Below are positions 8,662 through 18,701 of a DNA stretch of 64,000 nucleotides, piece by piece. The notes below the pieces were generated by a model, which was given only the letters and a program-made list of their open reading frames with translations, had not been told where the DNA came from and made no database searches. The position numbers and the translations under genes were made by a program. The DNA is from Azonexaceae bacterium (GTDB lineage: Bacteria; Pseudomonadota; Gammaproteobacteria; Burkholderiales; Rhodocyclaceae), in assembly GCA_013335535.1 (NCBI GenBank), contig JAAXVL010000001.1, forward strand, positions 451,764 through 515,763. Reading direction: 5' to 3'. The number at the start of each line of letters is the position of its first letter. Positions within the stretch are counted from its first letter, which is position 1.

Positions 8662-9102
8662 TTAAAGTCCCGCTTCGGCGGCAATTTCCTGGAGTAGCGG
8701 GGCGACCAGCCTGGCGGCGGGCCCCTTGGGCTGCCGATAGCTCACCCAGGTTGTGTTCTTTTCGCCGGGCAGCGTGTAGATCGAGATGGCGAAGGGGCAG
8801 AAAACGATGTTGTGCGGGTCCATTTCCATCATCTTGCGCGACAGCCCGGCCGAGCAGAATTCGATGATTTCTGCCCGCTCGAAGATCTGGCGCGTCGCGC
8901 CGATGTCGGCGCCGGTCCGGTTCAGCATGTCGGCGATATGCGAGGTGTAGTTGATCACCAGCCCCCGGTTTTCGATGGCCATGACGACGGCGTCGCGAGT
9001 ATCCACGAAATTGCCGGCCAGCTTTCTTTTGACCATCCACTCTTCGGCCTGGGCCGCCGTAGCAGCCAGCGCGAAGCAAAGCAGAAATGTGAAGCGGCGC
9101 AT
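8662..9102 (-). CDS. Periplasmic DUF302 family protein
   Basis: 146 aa from the ATG at 9102, chosen because AGGAG lies just upstream on the minus strand. Signal peptide MRRFTFLLCFALAATAAQA, then a mature domain with the DUF302 pattern: an early 'FVDTRDAVVMAIENRGLVI' stretch (the family usually has SVEETvdrl..al...G), a mid 'FCSAGLSRKMMEMDPHNIVFCP' segment and a C-terminal acidic/hydrophobic helix. Molecular role is unknown. It is convergent with the hybrid kinase and is separated from the helicase by a degenerate repeat-like stretch near 9160-9187. Confidence 0.7.
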   Translation of the reverse strand: MRRFTFLLCFALAATAAQAEEWMVKRKLAGNFVDTRDAVVMAIENRGLVINYTSHIADMLNRTGADIGATRQIFERAEIIEFCSAGLSRKMMEMDPHNIVFCPFAISIYTLPGEKNTTWVSYRQPKGPAARLVAPLLQEIAAEAGL

Positions 9103-9188
9103 GCTGGCTCCTGTATTAGCGATTTCTGATTCTTTCATTGTAGGCGATGTCCTTCGCCTGCGGTCGACACTGAAAACGGCCCAAAAAC

Positions 9189-12100
9189 CTATTCAGGCAA
9201 GGGCTCGAACAGCGCGGCAAGATCGTCGGTGCCAAATTTGACGTCGACGCGATAGTCGTCGGACAAAATGCCGGCCGCGAGCTCCGCCTTGCGTTCCTGC
9301 AGGGCGAGAATCTTTTCTTCGATGCTGCCGCTGACGATGAGCTTGTAGACGAACACCGGCTTGTCCTGGCCGAGGCGGTGAGCACGGTCGGTGGCCTGGT
9401 TTTCGACGGCCGGATTCCACCACGGGTCGTAGTGGATAACCGTGTCGGCCGCGGTCAGGTTCAGGCCGACACCGCCGGCCTTCAGGCTGATCAGGAAGAT
9501 CGGCACTTCGCCATCCTGGAAGCGGCGGATCGGCACTTCGCGGTCGACGGTATCGCCGGTCAGCGTGACGTAGGCGATGCAGGCCTTGTCCAGTTCGTGC
9601 TCGATGAGCGCCAGCATGCTCGTGAATTGCGAGAAAACCAGAACCTTGCGGCCTTCATCGACGAGCTCGGGGAGCATGGCCATGAGCAAGTCGAGCTTGG
9701 CGCGCTCGGACACCTTGCGGGCAGCGGTAGCCTTGACCAGACGCGGGTCGCAACAGACTTGGCGAAGCTTGAGCAGGGCGTCGAGGATAACGATCTGGCT
9801 GCGCGCAAAGCCACGGCTGGCGATCTCGTCGCGTACCTTGGCGTCCATCGCGGCACGCACCGTTTCGTAGAGGTCGCGCTGGGCGCCTTCGAGTTCGACG
9901 CTCCGTACGATGATGGTTTTCGGCGGCAGTTCCTGCGCCACGTCTTCCTTCTTGCGGCGCAGGATGAAGGGGCGGATGCGGCGGGCGAGCAGGGTGCGGC
10001 GACGGAGGTCCCCTTGCTTCTCGATCGGCGTCCGCCAGTGGCGCGTGAACTGCTTGCTCGTGCCGAGAAAGCCGGGGAGCAGGAAATCGAACTGGCTCCA
10101 CAGCTCGCCGAGATGATTCTCCAGCGGCGTGCCGGTCAGGCACAGGCGATGCCGCGCATCGACCTTGCGCACGGCCTCGGCACTCTGGCTCTGGGCGTTC
10201 TTGACCGTCTGCGCCTCATCGAGAATGAGCAGATGGTAGCTATGCTGCATCAGTTCCTCGGCGTCGCGCCAAAGCAGCGGATAGGTCGTCAGCACCACGT
10301 CGTGCTGCATTATTTGCGGGAAGAGGACCTTGCGCTCCGGGCCGTGCAGCGACAGCACCTTGAGATCGGGGGCGAAACGCGCTGCCTCGTTCTTCCAGTT
10401 GAAGATCAGCGACGTCGGCAGAATGATCAGCGCCGGCTTGTCGAGGCGGCCGGCCTCCTTTTCCATGAGCAGGTGGGCCAGCGTCTGCGCCGTTTTGCCG
10501 AGGCCCATGTCGTCGGCCAGGATGCCCGACAGGTGGTGCTCGCGCAGGAACTGCAGCCAGGCCAGGCCTTCCCGCTGGTAGGGGCGCAGGTCGAGCTTGA
10601 AACCGGCCGGTGGTTCGACATCGCTGATGCCCTGTGCCTTCAGCAGGCGCTCGGCGAGCGCCATGATGTCGCTCTGGCCGCGGAACTGCCAGCGGCTGAT
10701 GTCGGACAGTTCGGCCAAGCGCGGCGCGTCGAAGCGCGACAGGCGCAATGTGTTACCGCCGGTAAAGCCGTCGAACAGGTCGATCAGCGTTGCCGCCAGC
10801 GGCTTGAGGCGGCCGGCCGGAACGCGCAGGCGCTTGCCGCGCGGGGTGTAGAGATCGATGCCTTCGTCGTCGGGGACGCGTTCGAGTTCGGCCGCTTCGA
10901 GCCAGCGCGGGTCAGTGCGGAAGAGGTTGGCCAGCAGTGGCGCCAGCGGCAGGCGCTCGCCTTCGACCATGACGCCCATGTCGAGGTTGAACCAGCCATT
11001 GTCGGCCTCGTAAAGCTCGGCTTCCCAGCCATCGACTTCGATGACGTGATGACGGAAATCCTCGGGGAATTCGATCTGCCAGCCCGCTTCCTTGAGGCGC
11101 AGCGTGCCGTCCTGCATGAATGGCACCCAGCTAGCCTCTTCGGCCAGCCCGTAAATGCCTTCCGGTGGGCTGCCAAAAGTGTGTAGCGTGTGCCCGGGAA
11201 TCTTTTGCAGACCGCAGCCTTCGAGCGCCATCAGCGACCTGGCTTCGTCCTCGGGACGGCGCTTGAGACGAATGGTTTCGCCTTCGGGCAGGGTGATGAA
11301 TTCGCTCTTTTCTTCCGGCCGGACATCAGCATCGCCATAGCGGAAAATGACTTTGGCGACATCGAAGGGGCCACCGCCGAAATTTTGCGGATAGGCGCGC
11401 CAGGCCCGGTGGCCGTGCGTATGCAGTGTTTCGAGCTGGAGGATGGGGATCAGCGGGGCGTCGACCAGGCGCAGGCGGGCGCCGGCATCGGAGCCAGGCA
11501 GCGGCAGGTCAGGCGCCAGTTCGGACAGCGCTTCGGCGACCAGTGCGGCCTCCGTAGCCGATAGTGGCGGCAGCGTGAACAGGCGGTTGATCACGTCAGG
11601 ATTGCCGGTCACTTCGAGCGGTCCTGCTTCGCCTTCGGCGAGGTCGATGTACCACGGCGGATCGACGGCGACGATCATTTCGGCAGACGGCTCGGGCTTG
11701 AGGTGTGGCCGCTGGAAGCCCATGCCGTCCACCTGCCAGCCGATGCTGGCCGGCCGGGTCGGGCCGGCGTTGAGTGGCAGGCCGAGATCGTCCTCGGGGT
11801 AGAGCCGGTGGCTGGCCGCCATGCGTTGCAGGATTTCGGCGCCGTGCTTGGGTCCCAGGCCGAAGGCGCGCAAGCCGGTTTCGTGGCCGCGATCGGCCCA
11901 GATCAGGCGCAGGATGCCGATATCTTCTTCATTGACGAACTGCGGCGGGGTAACCAGCGCGCGGTCGACCTTCCACCACTCCTCGGCGTTTTCCGGGTAC
12001 TTGCCCTTGCGGATCTCGATGCCGAACTGACGCTTGTCAGCGGTCCATTTGAGAATGTAGAACAACTGCTGACGGGCGCTGGCCGGGCGCGCCTTCTTCT

Positions 12101-12467
12101 TGGCGACGGCGACCGAAACGCGGCGCAGGTCTTCAAGCCAGGAAAGGGCGCTGCCGCTGACCGGTTCCTTCGGATTGCGTTCCTCGATAGCCTTGAGGAG
12201 CATGGCGGCAACGTGCTTGCAATGCTTTCCGGCCGAGCAGGTGCAGCGGCTGATCACCGTCATTTCGCCGCTCTGCGCCTGGCTCAGGTAAGCCTGCACC
12301 ACGTAAGGTTCGTTCGACGAGCCGGGCACCAGCGCACGCATCTGGCTGCCCTCGATGCTCAGGTCGCGCACCAGGTCGACATAAGGCCGGGCCTTGTTGA
12401 TGTCGCGCGTCGCGAACCAGTCGGCGACGTTCTCTTCGGTGAAGGTGGTGAGATTGACGACGGCCAT
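9189..12467 (-). CDS. SNF2/RapA-type helicase with N-terminal SWIM zinc finger
   Basis: 1092 aa. SWIM motif CTCSAGKHCKH about residues 75-86; a long middle region (about 100-600) without recognised motifs; then a SNF2 ATPase with Walker A DDMGLGKT (near 650), motif II LDEAQTVKN (near 748), TGTPLENHLGELWS, and C-terminal helicase motifs LVFSQFTSML, GGVGLNLTAADTVI and QATDRAHRLGQ. These ATP-driven translocases remodel protein-DNA or RNA polymerase complexes; the exact substrate of this bacterial subgroup is not established. It begins 6 bp after the ubiB stop, so the two are probably co-transcribed. Confidence 0.9.
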   Translation of the reverse strand: MAVVNLTTFTEENVADWFATRDINKARPYVDLVRDLSIEGSQMRALVPGSSNEPYVVQAYLSQAQSGEMTVISRCTCSAGKHCKHVAAMLLKAIEERNPKEPVSGSALSWLEDLRRVSVAVAKKKARPASARQQLFYILKWTADKRQFGIEIRKGKYPENAEEWWKVDRALVTPPQFVNEEDIGILRLIWADRGHETGLRAFGLGPKHGAEILQRMAASHRLYPEDDLGLPLNAGPTRPASIGWQVDGMGFQRPHLKPEPSAEMIVAVDPPWYIDLAEGEAGPLEVTGNPDVINRLFTLPPLSATEAALVAEALSELAPDLPLPGSDAGARLRLVDAPLIPILQLETLHTHGHRAWRAYPQNFGGGPFDVAKVIFRYGDADVRPEEKSEFITLPEGETIRLKRRPEDEARSLMALEGCGLQKIPGHTLHTFGSPPEGIYGLAEEASWVPFMQDGTLRLKEAGWQIEFPEDFRHHVIEVDGWEAELYEADNGWFNLDMGVMVEGERLPLAPLLANLFRTDPRWLEAAELERVPDDEGIDLYTPRGKRLRVPAGRLKPLAATLIDLFDGFTGGNTLRLSRFDAPRLAELSDISRWQFRGQSDIMALAERLLKAQGISDVEPPAGFKLDLRPYQREGLAWLQFLREHHLSGILADDMGLGKTAQTLAHLLMEKEAGRLDKPALIILPTSLIFNWKNEAARFAPDLKVLSLHGPERKVLFPQIMQHDVVLTTYPLLWRDAEELMQHSYHLLILDEAQTVKNAQSQSAEAVRKVDARHRLCLTGTPLENHLGELWSQFDFLLPGFLGTSKQFTRHWRTPIEKQGDLRRRTLLARRIRPFILRRKKEDVAQELPPKTIIVRSVELEGAQRDLYETVRAAMDAKVRDEIASRGFARSQIVILDALLKLRQVCCDPRLVKATAARKVSERAKLDLLMAMLPELVDEGRKVLVFSQFTSMLALIEHELDKACIAYVTLTGDTVDREVPIRRFQDGEVPIFLISLKAGGVGLNLTAADTVIHYDPWWNPAVENQATDRAHRLGQDKPVFVYKLIVSGSIEEKILALQERKAELAAGILSDDYRVDVKFGTDDLAALFEPLPE

Positions 12468-12473
12468 CGACGG

Positions 12474-13994
12474 TCAGGCGAACAACGCGCCGACGAGCAG
12501 GGCGAGGAGCAGGGCGATGATGGCCAGCCAGCGGTTTTGCTGGTGCTGGGCGGCGATCAGGCGATCGATCTGCGGCTGCAGGTCGGCCCGGGCCGGCTGG
12601 GATAGCGCCTGATGGACAAGGCGCGGCAGTTGCGGAATGGTCCGCGCCAGATATGGCGCTTCCTGCTTGAAGCTGCGCAGCAGGCCGCGCCAGCCGATCT
12701 GTTCGCTCATCCAGCGCTCGAGGAAAGGCTTGGCCGTGGTCCACAGGTCGAGCTCGGGGTCGAGCTGGCGGCCGAGGCCTTCGATGTTGAGCAGCGTCTT
12801 TTGCAGCATGACGAGCTGCGGCTGGATTTCGACGTTGAAGCGGCGCGAGGTCTGGAACAGGCGGAGCAGCACCTTGCCGAAGGAAATATCCTTGAGCGGG
12901 CGGTCGAAAATCGGTTCGCAGACAGCGCGGATGGCCGCTTCGAACTCGTCGACGCGCGTGTCTTTGGGCGCCCAGCCCGATTCGATGTGCGCTTCGGCAA
13001 CGCGCTTGTAGTCGCGCCGGAAGAAGGCCAGGAAATTCTGCGCCAGGTAATTCTTGTCGGAATCGGTCAGTGTGCCGACGATGCCGAAATCGAGTGCAAT
13101 GTAGCGACCATCGGCGGCGACGAAGATATTGCCGGGGTGCATGTCGGCATGAAAGAAACCGTCGCGGAAGACCTGGGTGAAGAAGATTTCGACGCCAGCG
13201 GCAGAGAGCTTGGAGAGGTCGATGCCATCGGCGCGCAGTTTGTCGATCTGCGAGATCGGCGTGCCCTTCATGCGCTCCATGACCATGACGGTCGACGTAC
13301 AGAAATCCCAATGTACTTCCGGGACGATGAGCAGGGTCGAGTCGGTGAAGTTGCGGCGCAGCTGCGAGGCGTTGGCTGCTTCGCGCATGAGGTCGAGTTC
13401 GTCGCGCAGATACTTGGCGAATTCGGCGACCACCTCGCGCGGCTTGAGGCGCTTGCCGTCGGCCCACAGCTTTTCGAGCAGCATGGCCAGGTTGTCCATG
13501 AGCGCCAGGTCGTGCTCGATGACCGAAAGCATGTTGGGGCGCAAGACCTTGACGGCGACTTCGTGACCGCCGTCCACTGCGTGCAATCTGGCGAAATGGA
13601 CCTGGGCGATGGACGCCGAGGCAATCGGTGTCGGGTCGAACTCGGCAAAGACTTCGCTGGCCGGCCGGCCGTAGGCTTTTTCGATTTCGGCCAAGGCGAG
13701 GTCGGAGGCGAAGGGCGGGACGCGATCCTGCAGCTTGGCCAGTTCATCGGCGATATCCATCGGCATGAGGTCACGCCGGGTCGATAGCACTTGGCCGAAC
13801 TTGACGAAAATCGGGCCGAGCGACTCGAGGGCGAGGCGCAGGCGGACGGCGCGTGGCGTGGACAGGTCGCGCCAGAATTGCAGGGCGTTGGCGAGGCGCA
13901 CCAGGCGTCCGCTCGGCTCGTGTTCGAGCACCATTTCGTCGAGGCCGAAACGGCTGGCGACTGAGGCGATCTTGAGCAAACGAAGGAGACGCAT
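12474..13994 (-). CDS. ubiB: UbiB/ABC1/ADCK family atypical kinase for ubiquinone biosynthesis
   Basis: 506 aa. UbiB is an inner-membrane protein-kinase-like ATPase needed for ubiquinone assembly. Visible: the family's KxGQ motif within [16 protein letters not shown] (about 63-78), the Ala-rich ASASIAQVH loop, [10 protein letters not shown] and LDFGIVGTL (catalytic and metal loops), and a C-terminal hydrophobic pair ending [18 protein letters not shown]. Start ATG 13994 has a good AAGGAG upstream on the minus strand. Here ubiB is not next to ubiE/ubiJ but heads a two-gene unit with the SNF2 helicase. Confidence 0.93.
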   Translation of the reverse strand: MRLLRLLKIASVASRFGLDEMVLEHEPSGRLVRLANALQFWRDLSTPRAVRLRLALESLGPIFVKFGQVLSTRRDLMPMDIADELAKLQDRVPPFASDLALAEIEKAYGRPASEVFAEFDPTPIASASIAQVHFARLHAVDGGHEVAVKVLRPNMLSVIEHDLALMDNLAMLLEKLWADGKRLKPREVVAEFAKYLRDELDLMREAANASQLRRNFTDSTLLIVPEVHWDFCTSTVMVMERMKGTPISQIDKLRADGIDLSKLSAAGVEIFFTQVFRDGFFHADMHPGNIFVAADGRYIALDFGIVGTLTDSDKNYLAQNFLAFFRRDYKRVAEAHIESGWAPKDTRVDEFEAAIRAVCEPIFDRPLKDISFGKVLLRLFQTSRRFNVEIQPQLVMLQKTLLNIEGLGRQLDPELDLWTTAKPFLERWMSEQIGWRGLLRSFKQEAPYLARTIPQLPRLVHQALSQPARADLQPQIDRLIAAQHQQNRWLAIIALLLALLVGALFA

Positions 13995-14210
13995 GTGGAC
14001 TGTAAACGCCGGCCGGGCCGGGCAAAACGCTAAACGAGCATGTTAACACGCCAACGGCGGTTGCGCCCCCGTGATTTGTGATTGATTGGGTCGGGCCGGG
14101 CGGGGTAAACAATCTTGCAATAAGGGCTGGGCTATAGGATAAACTCGATTATCAAATTTGGCGGTTTCATGCGCCGCCACCATTAGCTATTCGTGTTATT
14201 CGAAACGTCG

Positions 14211-15731
14211 ATGAACGAACCGAAGCACCCTTCCGATATTGCACGCGAGGCGCTCAAGCGCCTGGCAACCAGTCAATTGGCTCCGACGCCGGCCAACTAC
14301 CAGGCTTGTTATAACGAAATTGCCAATCTCCCGAATGTCGCGGTGTTTCCGGAGGCGCAGCTAAGGGAGTTGCTGGGCGGGTTGCCGGCCCGGAATACGG
14401 AGCAGGAAAAGCAGCTGGACAGGCTGTCGATAGCGATTGCCAAGCGTAGCTGGCAGGGGGTCAGGGAATCCTTGGCTGCATTTGCCCGGGCTGGCGAGTT
14501 CGCTTCCCCCGAAACGGCGGTGTTCGCTCGTATGCCGGCGTTGCCCGGCGAATTTGCCGGCAAGCTCGCCCGTTTCGTCGAGTGTGTGTTGCCGGCGCTC
14601 GGCGAGGAAGATTCCCGCGTTCTCAGTGTGGCCAGCGAACTGGTCCTGTTGCTGAGGCAGCCGACGGTCGAGATTGCGCAGGTGCAGGCCCTCTTTGGCA
14701 GCCTGACGCATCAGGCACTGTTCGCGGCTGAGGAGCAGGTCGAGATCAAGGGATCCCTGCTCAAGTTGCTGCATCTGATTATTGAAAATATCGGTGAATT
14801 GAGCTCCGACGACAACTGGCTCAAGGGGCAGATCGATGGCCTGCTGGCCAGTGTGGCTCCCCCACTGACCCTGCGGCATCTCGATGAAATGGAGCGTCGC
14901 CTGCGCGACGTCATGGAAAAGCAGGGGCGCGCCAAAACGCGTTCGGTCGAAGCGCAGGCCGAGATGCGCCAGATGCTCGCCGAGTTCATCGAGCGTCTGG
15001 GCGTGATGAACAAGTCGAGCACCGAGTTCGAGGGGCGTATCGAGGCCAGCGCCCGCCAGATACAACAGACCTCCCGCATTGAGGACCTGAAACCCCTGCT
15101 CGACGACGTCATTGCGGCAACGCATGCGATGGCTGAGGAAACGGCAAAATCCCGCGAGCAGCTGAAGAGCCTGCAGGACAAGGTGGTGGTGACCGAGGCG
15201 GAGCTGATCCACCTGCATCAGGAATTGGATAGCGCCAGCGCACTGGCCCGACACGACCCGCTGACCGACGCCCTGAATCGCAAGGGGCTGGACGAGGCGC
15301 TGGAGCGTGAGGTTTCAAGCGTGCGGCGCAAGGAAACGCCGTTGTCGGTCAGTCTGCTCGATATCGACAATTTCAAGCGCCTGAATGATCGTCTCGGCCA
15401 TGAGGCCGGCGACCGTGCGCTGGTTCATCTGGCCGATGTGGCCCGCCGTAACATGCGGCCCAGCGATACGCTGGCCCGCTACGGCGGTGAAGAGTTTGTC
15501 ATCTTGATGCCGGAAACGACCCTTGAGCAGGGTATCGATGCAATGGCCCGCCTGCAGCGGGAATTGACCAAGACGATCTACATGGCGGGCAATGAAAAGA
15601 TTTTGATCACGTTCAGTGCCGGGGTGGCCCAACTGACTGCCGACGAGTCGGGTACCGAGGCCATTCGGCGCGCCGACCAGGCCATGTATCTGGCCAAGCG
15701 TGCCGGCAAGAATCGCGTGATGGGTGGCTGA
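14211..15731 (+). CDS. Diguanylate cyclase (GGDEF) with uncharacterised N-terminal region
   Basis: 506 aa. The last 160 residues form a GGDEF domain with active-site GGEEF near residue 425 and an inhibitory I-site RPSD five residues before it. It should therefore make c-di-GMP from two GTP with product feedback. The N-terminal 340 residues have no membrane span and are helical, with a probable coiled coil just before the GGDEF; an early PTPANYQACYNEI stretch resembles the N-terminus seen in a group of proteobacterial cyclases. ATG 14211 is preferred to GTG 14193. c-di-GMP made here could act on PelD, encoded at the other end of the window (inference). Confidence 0.9.
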   Translation: MNEPKHPSDIAREALKRLATSQLAPTPANYQACYNEIANLPNVAVFPEAQLRELLGGLPARNTEQEKQLDRLSIAIAKRSWQGVRESLAAFARAGEFASPETAVFARMPALPGEFAGKLARFVECVLPALGEEDSRVLSVASELVLLLRQPTVEIAQVQALFGSLTHQALFAAEEQVEIKGSLLKLLHLIIENIGELSSDDNWLKGQIDGLLASVAPPLTLRHLDEMERRLRDVMEKQGRAKTRSVEAQAEMRQMLAEFIERLGVMNKSSTEFEGRIEASARQIQQTSRIEDLKPLLDDVIAATHAMAEETAKSREQLKSLQDKVVVTEAELIHLHQELDSASALARHDPLTDALNRKGLDEALEREVSSVRRKETPLSVSLLDIDNFKRLNDRLGHEAGDRALVHLADVARRNMRPSDTLARYGGEEFVILMPETTLEQGIDAMARLQRELTKTIYMAGNEKILITFSAGVAQLTADESGTEAIRRADQAMYLAKRAGKNRVMGG

Positions 15732-16251
15732 CCGCCGTTCGCCGGTGTCCCTGAGTCAAGGCTTTCCGCCGGTTGCCGATCCCTCGGCCCGTGTGCTTGT
15801 CCTCGGCAGTCTGCCTGGCAAGGCGTCGCTGACGGCGCAGGAGTATTACGCCAACCGACAAAATGCCTTCTGGCGAATCATGGGCGATTTGATCGGCGCC
15901 GGACCCGATTTGCCTTATACCCTGCGCCTGGAAAAATTGCGGGCGGCGGGGGTTGCGCTGTGGGATGTGATCGCGGCCGGTGAGCGCCCGGGCAGTCTCG
16001 ATGCCGACATCGTCAAGGCCTCGATTTGCGTTAATGATTTTTCGGCCTTTTTTGCCGTTCACCGTGGAATTCGTCGTGTTTTCTTCAATGGCGGCGCGGC
16101 CGAGACGGCTTTTCGCCGTCGTGTGCTGCCCGGATTGTCGGGGGCGGATTTGCAGTTGACCCGCTTGCCGTCGACTAGCCCCGCCCATGCCGCCAGCCGC
16201 TATGCCGACAAACTGGCAGCATGGTCGGTGATTATTGCGCCGGCCAAATAA
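15724..16251 (+). CDS. DNA-deoxyinosine (hypoxanthine) glycosylase, uracil-DNA glycosylase superfamily
   Basis: 175 aa. Recognised by the UDG-superfamily layout: LVLGSLPGKASL motif 1 near residue 25, an NRQNAFWRIM segment, ALWDVI, a central FFNGG and a C-terminal LPSTSPAHA loop that flips the base. It removes hypoxanthine arising from adenine deamination. It starts at GTG 15724 inside the end of the cyclase gene (8-nt overlap); a second GTG at 15745 is possible. A 35-bp stretch at 16036-16070 resembles the dispersed repeat, but the encoded NDFSAFFAVHRGIRRV looks native to the family. Confidence 0.8.
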   Translation: MADRRSPVSLSQGFPPVADPSARVLVLGSLPGKASLTAQEYYANRQNAFWRIMGDLIGAGPDLPYTLRLEKLRAAGVALWDVIAAGERPGSLDADIVKASICVNDFSAFFAVHRGIRRVFFNGGAAETAFRRRVLPGLSGADLQLTRLPSTSPAHAASRYADKLAAWSVIIAPAK

Positions 16252-16267
16252 GTGAGGATCGGCAGCG

Positions 16268-16273
16268 TATAAT
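16268..16273 (+). promoter_or_regulatory. Consensus -10 box of the argS promoter
   Basis: A perfect TATAAT lies 30 bp before the argS start. The expected -35 position (about 16245-16250) has no good match. Transcription would start near 16280, giving a leader of only about 24 nt with no clear Shine-Dalgarno. Confidence 0.55.
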
Positions 16274-16303
16274 CGACGTTTTGCAAATTTTCGCCCCAAA
16301 TCA

Positions 16304-18067
16304 ATGCCTCTAGACGTCAAATCCCAGCTGACCGCCCTTTTGCAACAGGCGCTGGCCAGCGTTGCGCCGACCGCAACCGATACCCCCATTCAACTTGAGC
16401 GTCCGCGCGATCCGACGCACGGTGACTTCGCGACTAACCTGGCTATGCAGCTGGCCAAGGCGTTGAAGAAGAATCCACGTGAAATTGCCCAGCAGCTGGT
16501 GAATGAATTGCCGGCGTCGGCGCTTGTCACGAAGGCCGATGTGGCCGGGGCCGGCTTCATCAATTTCACGCTCGATGCCGGGGCCAAGACCAGTGTCGTC
16601 AAGGCCGTGCTGGCCGAGGGCGAGAATTTCGGGCGGTCGACGCTGGGTGGCTGGCAGAAGGTGCAGGTCGAGTTCGTGTCGGCCAACCCGACCGGCCCGC
16701 TACACGTCGGCCACGGCCGTGGCGCGGCTTACGGCGCATCCTTGTCGAACCTGCTGACTTTTGCCGGCTGGGATGTGACGCGCGAGTATTACGTCAATGA
16801 CGCCGGCCGGCAGATGGACATCCTGGGCTTGTCGACCTGGTTGCGTTACCTCGAGCAGAATGGTATCGCTGTGCCCTTCCTGCCCAATGCCTACCAAGGC
16901 GACTACGTGCGCGACATGGCCAAGCAGATGAGTGCGGCGCATGGGACCAAATTTGTCCGCCAGGCGGCCGATGTGCTGGCCGGTACCCCCGGCTTGCCGG
17001 AGGCCGAGCGGGCCGACGACGAGGCCAAGCGTCAGCGCGACCAGCATCTCGATGCTTTGATCGCTAACGCCAAGACCCTGCTCGGTGCCGACTGGACCTA
17101 CGTCCATCAACATGCCTTGTCCGAGCAATTGGCCGATTGCCGCGACGATCTCGAGGAGTTCGGCGTCCATTTCGACGTCTGGTTCTCCGAGCAGTCGCTG
17201 TTTGACACCGGTCTGGTCGCCCGTTGCGTCGATCTGCTCGAAAAGAACGGCCATCTGTACGTGCAGAACGGTGCCCGCTGGTTCAAGTCGACCACGTTCG
17301 GTGACGAGAAGGATCGCGTCGTCCAGCGCGAGAACGGTCTCTACACCTATTTCGCCTCCGATATCGCCTACCACCTCAACAAATTCGAGCGTGGTTTCGA
17401 CAAGGTCATCAACATCTGGGGCGCCGATCATCACGGCTACATCGCCCGCGTTAACGGCGCGATCACGGCTCTTGGGCTCGATGCCGCCAAGTTGCAGGTG
17501 GCGCTCGTCCAGTTTGCCGTGCTTTACCGCAATGGTCAGAAAGCCTCGATGTCGACGCGCTCGGGTGAATTCGTCACGTTGCGTGAGTTGCGCGGCGAGG
17601 TTGGCAACGATGCCTGTCGATTCTTCTATGCCCTGCGCAAGTCCGATCAGCACCTCGATTTCGATCTCGATCTGGCCAAGAGCCAGACCAACGAAAACCC
17701 GGTCTATTACATCCAGTACGCCCACGCCCGCATCTGTTCGGTGGTCAATCAGTGGGGCGGTGAGCTGGCGACGCTGGAAGATGCCGATCTGTCGCTGCTC
17801 AGCAACCCGCGCGAGCTGGCCATTGCCAGCAAGCTGACCGAGTTCCGCGACCTGATCGACAGCGCCGCCCGCGAGCTGGCGCCGCACTTGATCGCCTTCT
17901 ACCTCAAGGATCTGGCCGGCGAATTCCATGGCTGGTACAACGCTGAGCGCATGCTGGTCGATGATGTGGCCTTGCGCGATGCCCGCGTTGCGCTGGCCAT
18001 CGCCGTCCGCCAGACGATACGCAACGGACTGAGCATTCTGGGCGTCAGCTGTCCGGAATCCATGTAA
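16304..18067 (+). CDS. argS: Arginyl-tRNA synthetase
   Basis: 587 aa, normal for bacterial ArgRS (class I). It charges tRNA-Arg. N-terminal Add-1 domain (about 1-100), catalytic core with VSANPTGPLHVGHGRGA (HIGH-like motif HVGH near 134), INIWGADHHGY and a KASMSTRSGEF segment at the KMSKS position, and a C-terminal DALR anticodon-binding domain (YIQYAHARICSV onward). It heads an argS-SPOR-dsbA-SDR run with short spacings (9 and 10 bp, then 0). Confidence 0.97.
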   Translation: MPLDVKSQLTALLQQALASVAPTATDTPIQLERPRDPTHGDFATNLAMQLAKALKKNPREIAQQLVNELPASALVTKADVAGAGFINFTLDAGAKTSVVKAVLAEGENFGRSTLGGWQKVQVEFVSANPTGPLHVGHGRGAAYGASLSNLLTFAGWDVTREYYVNDAGRQMDILGLSTWLRYLEQNGIAVPFLPNAYQGDYVRDMAKQMSAAHGTKFVRQAADVLAGTPGLPEAERADDEAKRQRDQHLDALIANAKTLLGADWTYVHQHALSEQLADCRDDLEEFGVHFDVWFSEQSLFDTGLVARCVDLLEKNGHLYVQNGARWFKSTTFGDEKDRVVQRENGLYTYFASDIAYHLNKFERGFDKVINIWGADHHGYIARVNGAITALGLDAAKLQVALVQFAVLYRNGQKASMSTRSGEFVTLRELRGEVGNDACRFFYALRKSDQHLDFDLDLAKSQTNENPVYYIQYAHARICSVVNQWGGELATLEDADLSLLSNPRELAIASKLTEFRDLIDSAARELAPHLIAFYLKDLAGEFHGWYNAERMLVDDVALRDARVALAIAVRQTIRNGLSILGVSCPESM

Positions 18068-18076
18068 GGAATTGCC

Positions 18077-18691
18077 ATGAGTCGCGATATGAAGCCCCGC
18101 AAGAGCCAGCCGGCGAAAAAAAAGTCCGCTGGCGGCACGCTGGTCGGCATGTTCATCGGGCTGGTCATCGGCGTCGGTTTGGCTGCGGGTGTCGTCTGGT
18201 ACCTCAATAAGTCGCCGCTCCCGTTTGTCGAAAAGGCCCAGCCGCCAGCCCGGGCTGAGGCGGCCAATGGCAAGAGCGGTCAGCCGAGCCAGCCGCTGGC
18301 GCTGCCCGGCAAGCCGGGCGACCCAATTCCGGAAAAACGCTTCCAGTTCTACGACATCCTGCCCGGTAAGGCAGACGCGGTGCCGGACAAGGCGCCCAAG
18401 GCAGATGAGCCGAAGAAGGACGAAGCAAAGAAGGATGACAAGAAGGACGAGCCCAAGGAGTCGAAGACGCCGCTCTTCCTGCAGGCCGGCTCGTTCAGTA
18501 CGGCACAGGATGCTGACAACCAAAAGGCCAAGCTTGCGTTTATGGGTATTGAGGCCGTTGTCCAGCAGGTGATGATTCAGGACAAGACCTTCTATCGGGT
18601 TCGTGTCGGTCCCTACACGAAGATCGATGAATTGAACAAAGTCCGTGCCGAGCTTGCCAAATCAGGCGTTGAAGCTCAATTAGCCAAATAA
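18077..18691 (+). CDS. SPOR-domain membrane protein (FtsN-like)
   Basis: 204 aa. Short basic cytoplasmic tail, one transmembrane helix (about residues 25-45), a linker rich in Pro, Lys, Asp and Glu (KKDEAKKDDKKDEPKE), and a C-terminal SPOR domain beginning LFLQAGSFSTAQDA with the FYRVRVGPY core. SPOR domains bind denuded peptidoglycan at the division site, so a role at the septum is likely. AAGGA precedes the ATG. It lies between argS and dsbA, a common betaproteobacterial arrangement. Confidence 0.87.
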   Translation: MSRDMKPRKSQPAKKKSAGGTLVGMFIGLVIGVGLAAGVVWYLNKSPLPFVEKAQPPARAEAANGKSGQPSQPLALPGKPGDPIPEKRFQFYDILPGKADAVPDKAPKADEPKKDEAKKDDKKDEPKESKTPLFLQAGSFSTAQDADNQKAKLAFMGIEAVVQQVMIQDKTFYRVRVGPYTKIDELNKVRAELAKSGVEAQLAK

Positions 18692-18701
18692 GGAGTAGCG
18701 A

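Noticed and set aside
9158..9188. Degenerate repeat-like stretch between the DUF302 and SNF2 genes
   Set aside because: GCGGTCGACACTG then AAAACGGCCCAAAAAC resembles the repeat only with indels in the core; may be a decayed copy but is below the standard used for the ten.
9378..11186. 602-codon plus-strand open frame opposite the SNF2 helicase
   Set aside because: Antisense shadow; composition is the Arg/Gln/Leu/Val-rich pattern typical of reverse-frame translation.
16036..16070. Possible eleventh repeat copy (reverse) in the deoxyinosine glycosylase gene
   Set aside because: The core needs one gap and several mismatches (GTTCACCGTGG), and the encoded NDFSAFFAVHRGIRRV looks like native family sequence. 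Similarity may be chance.
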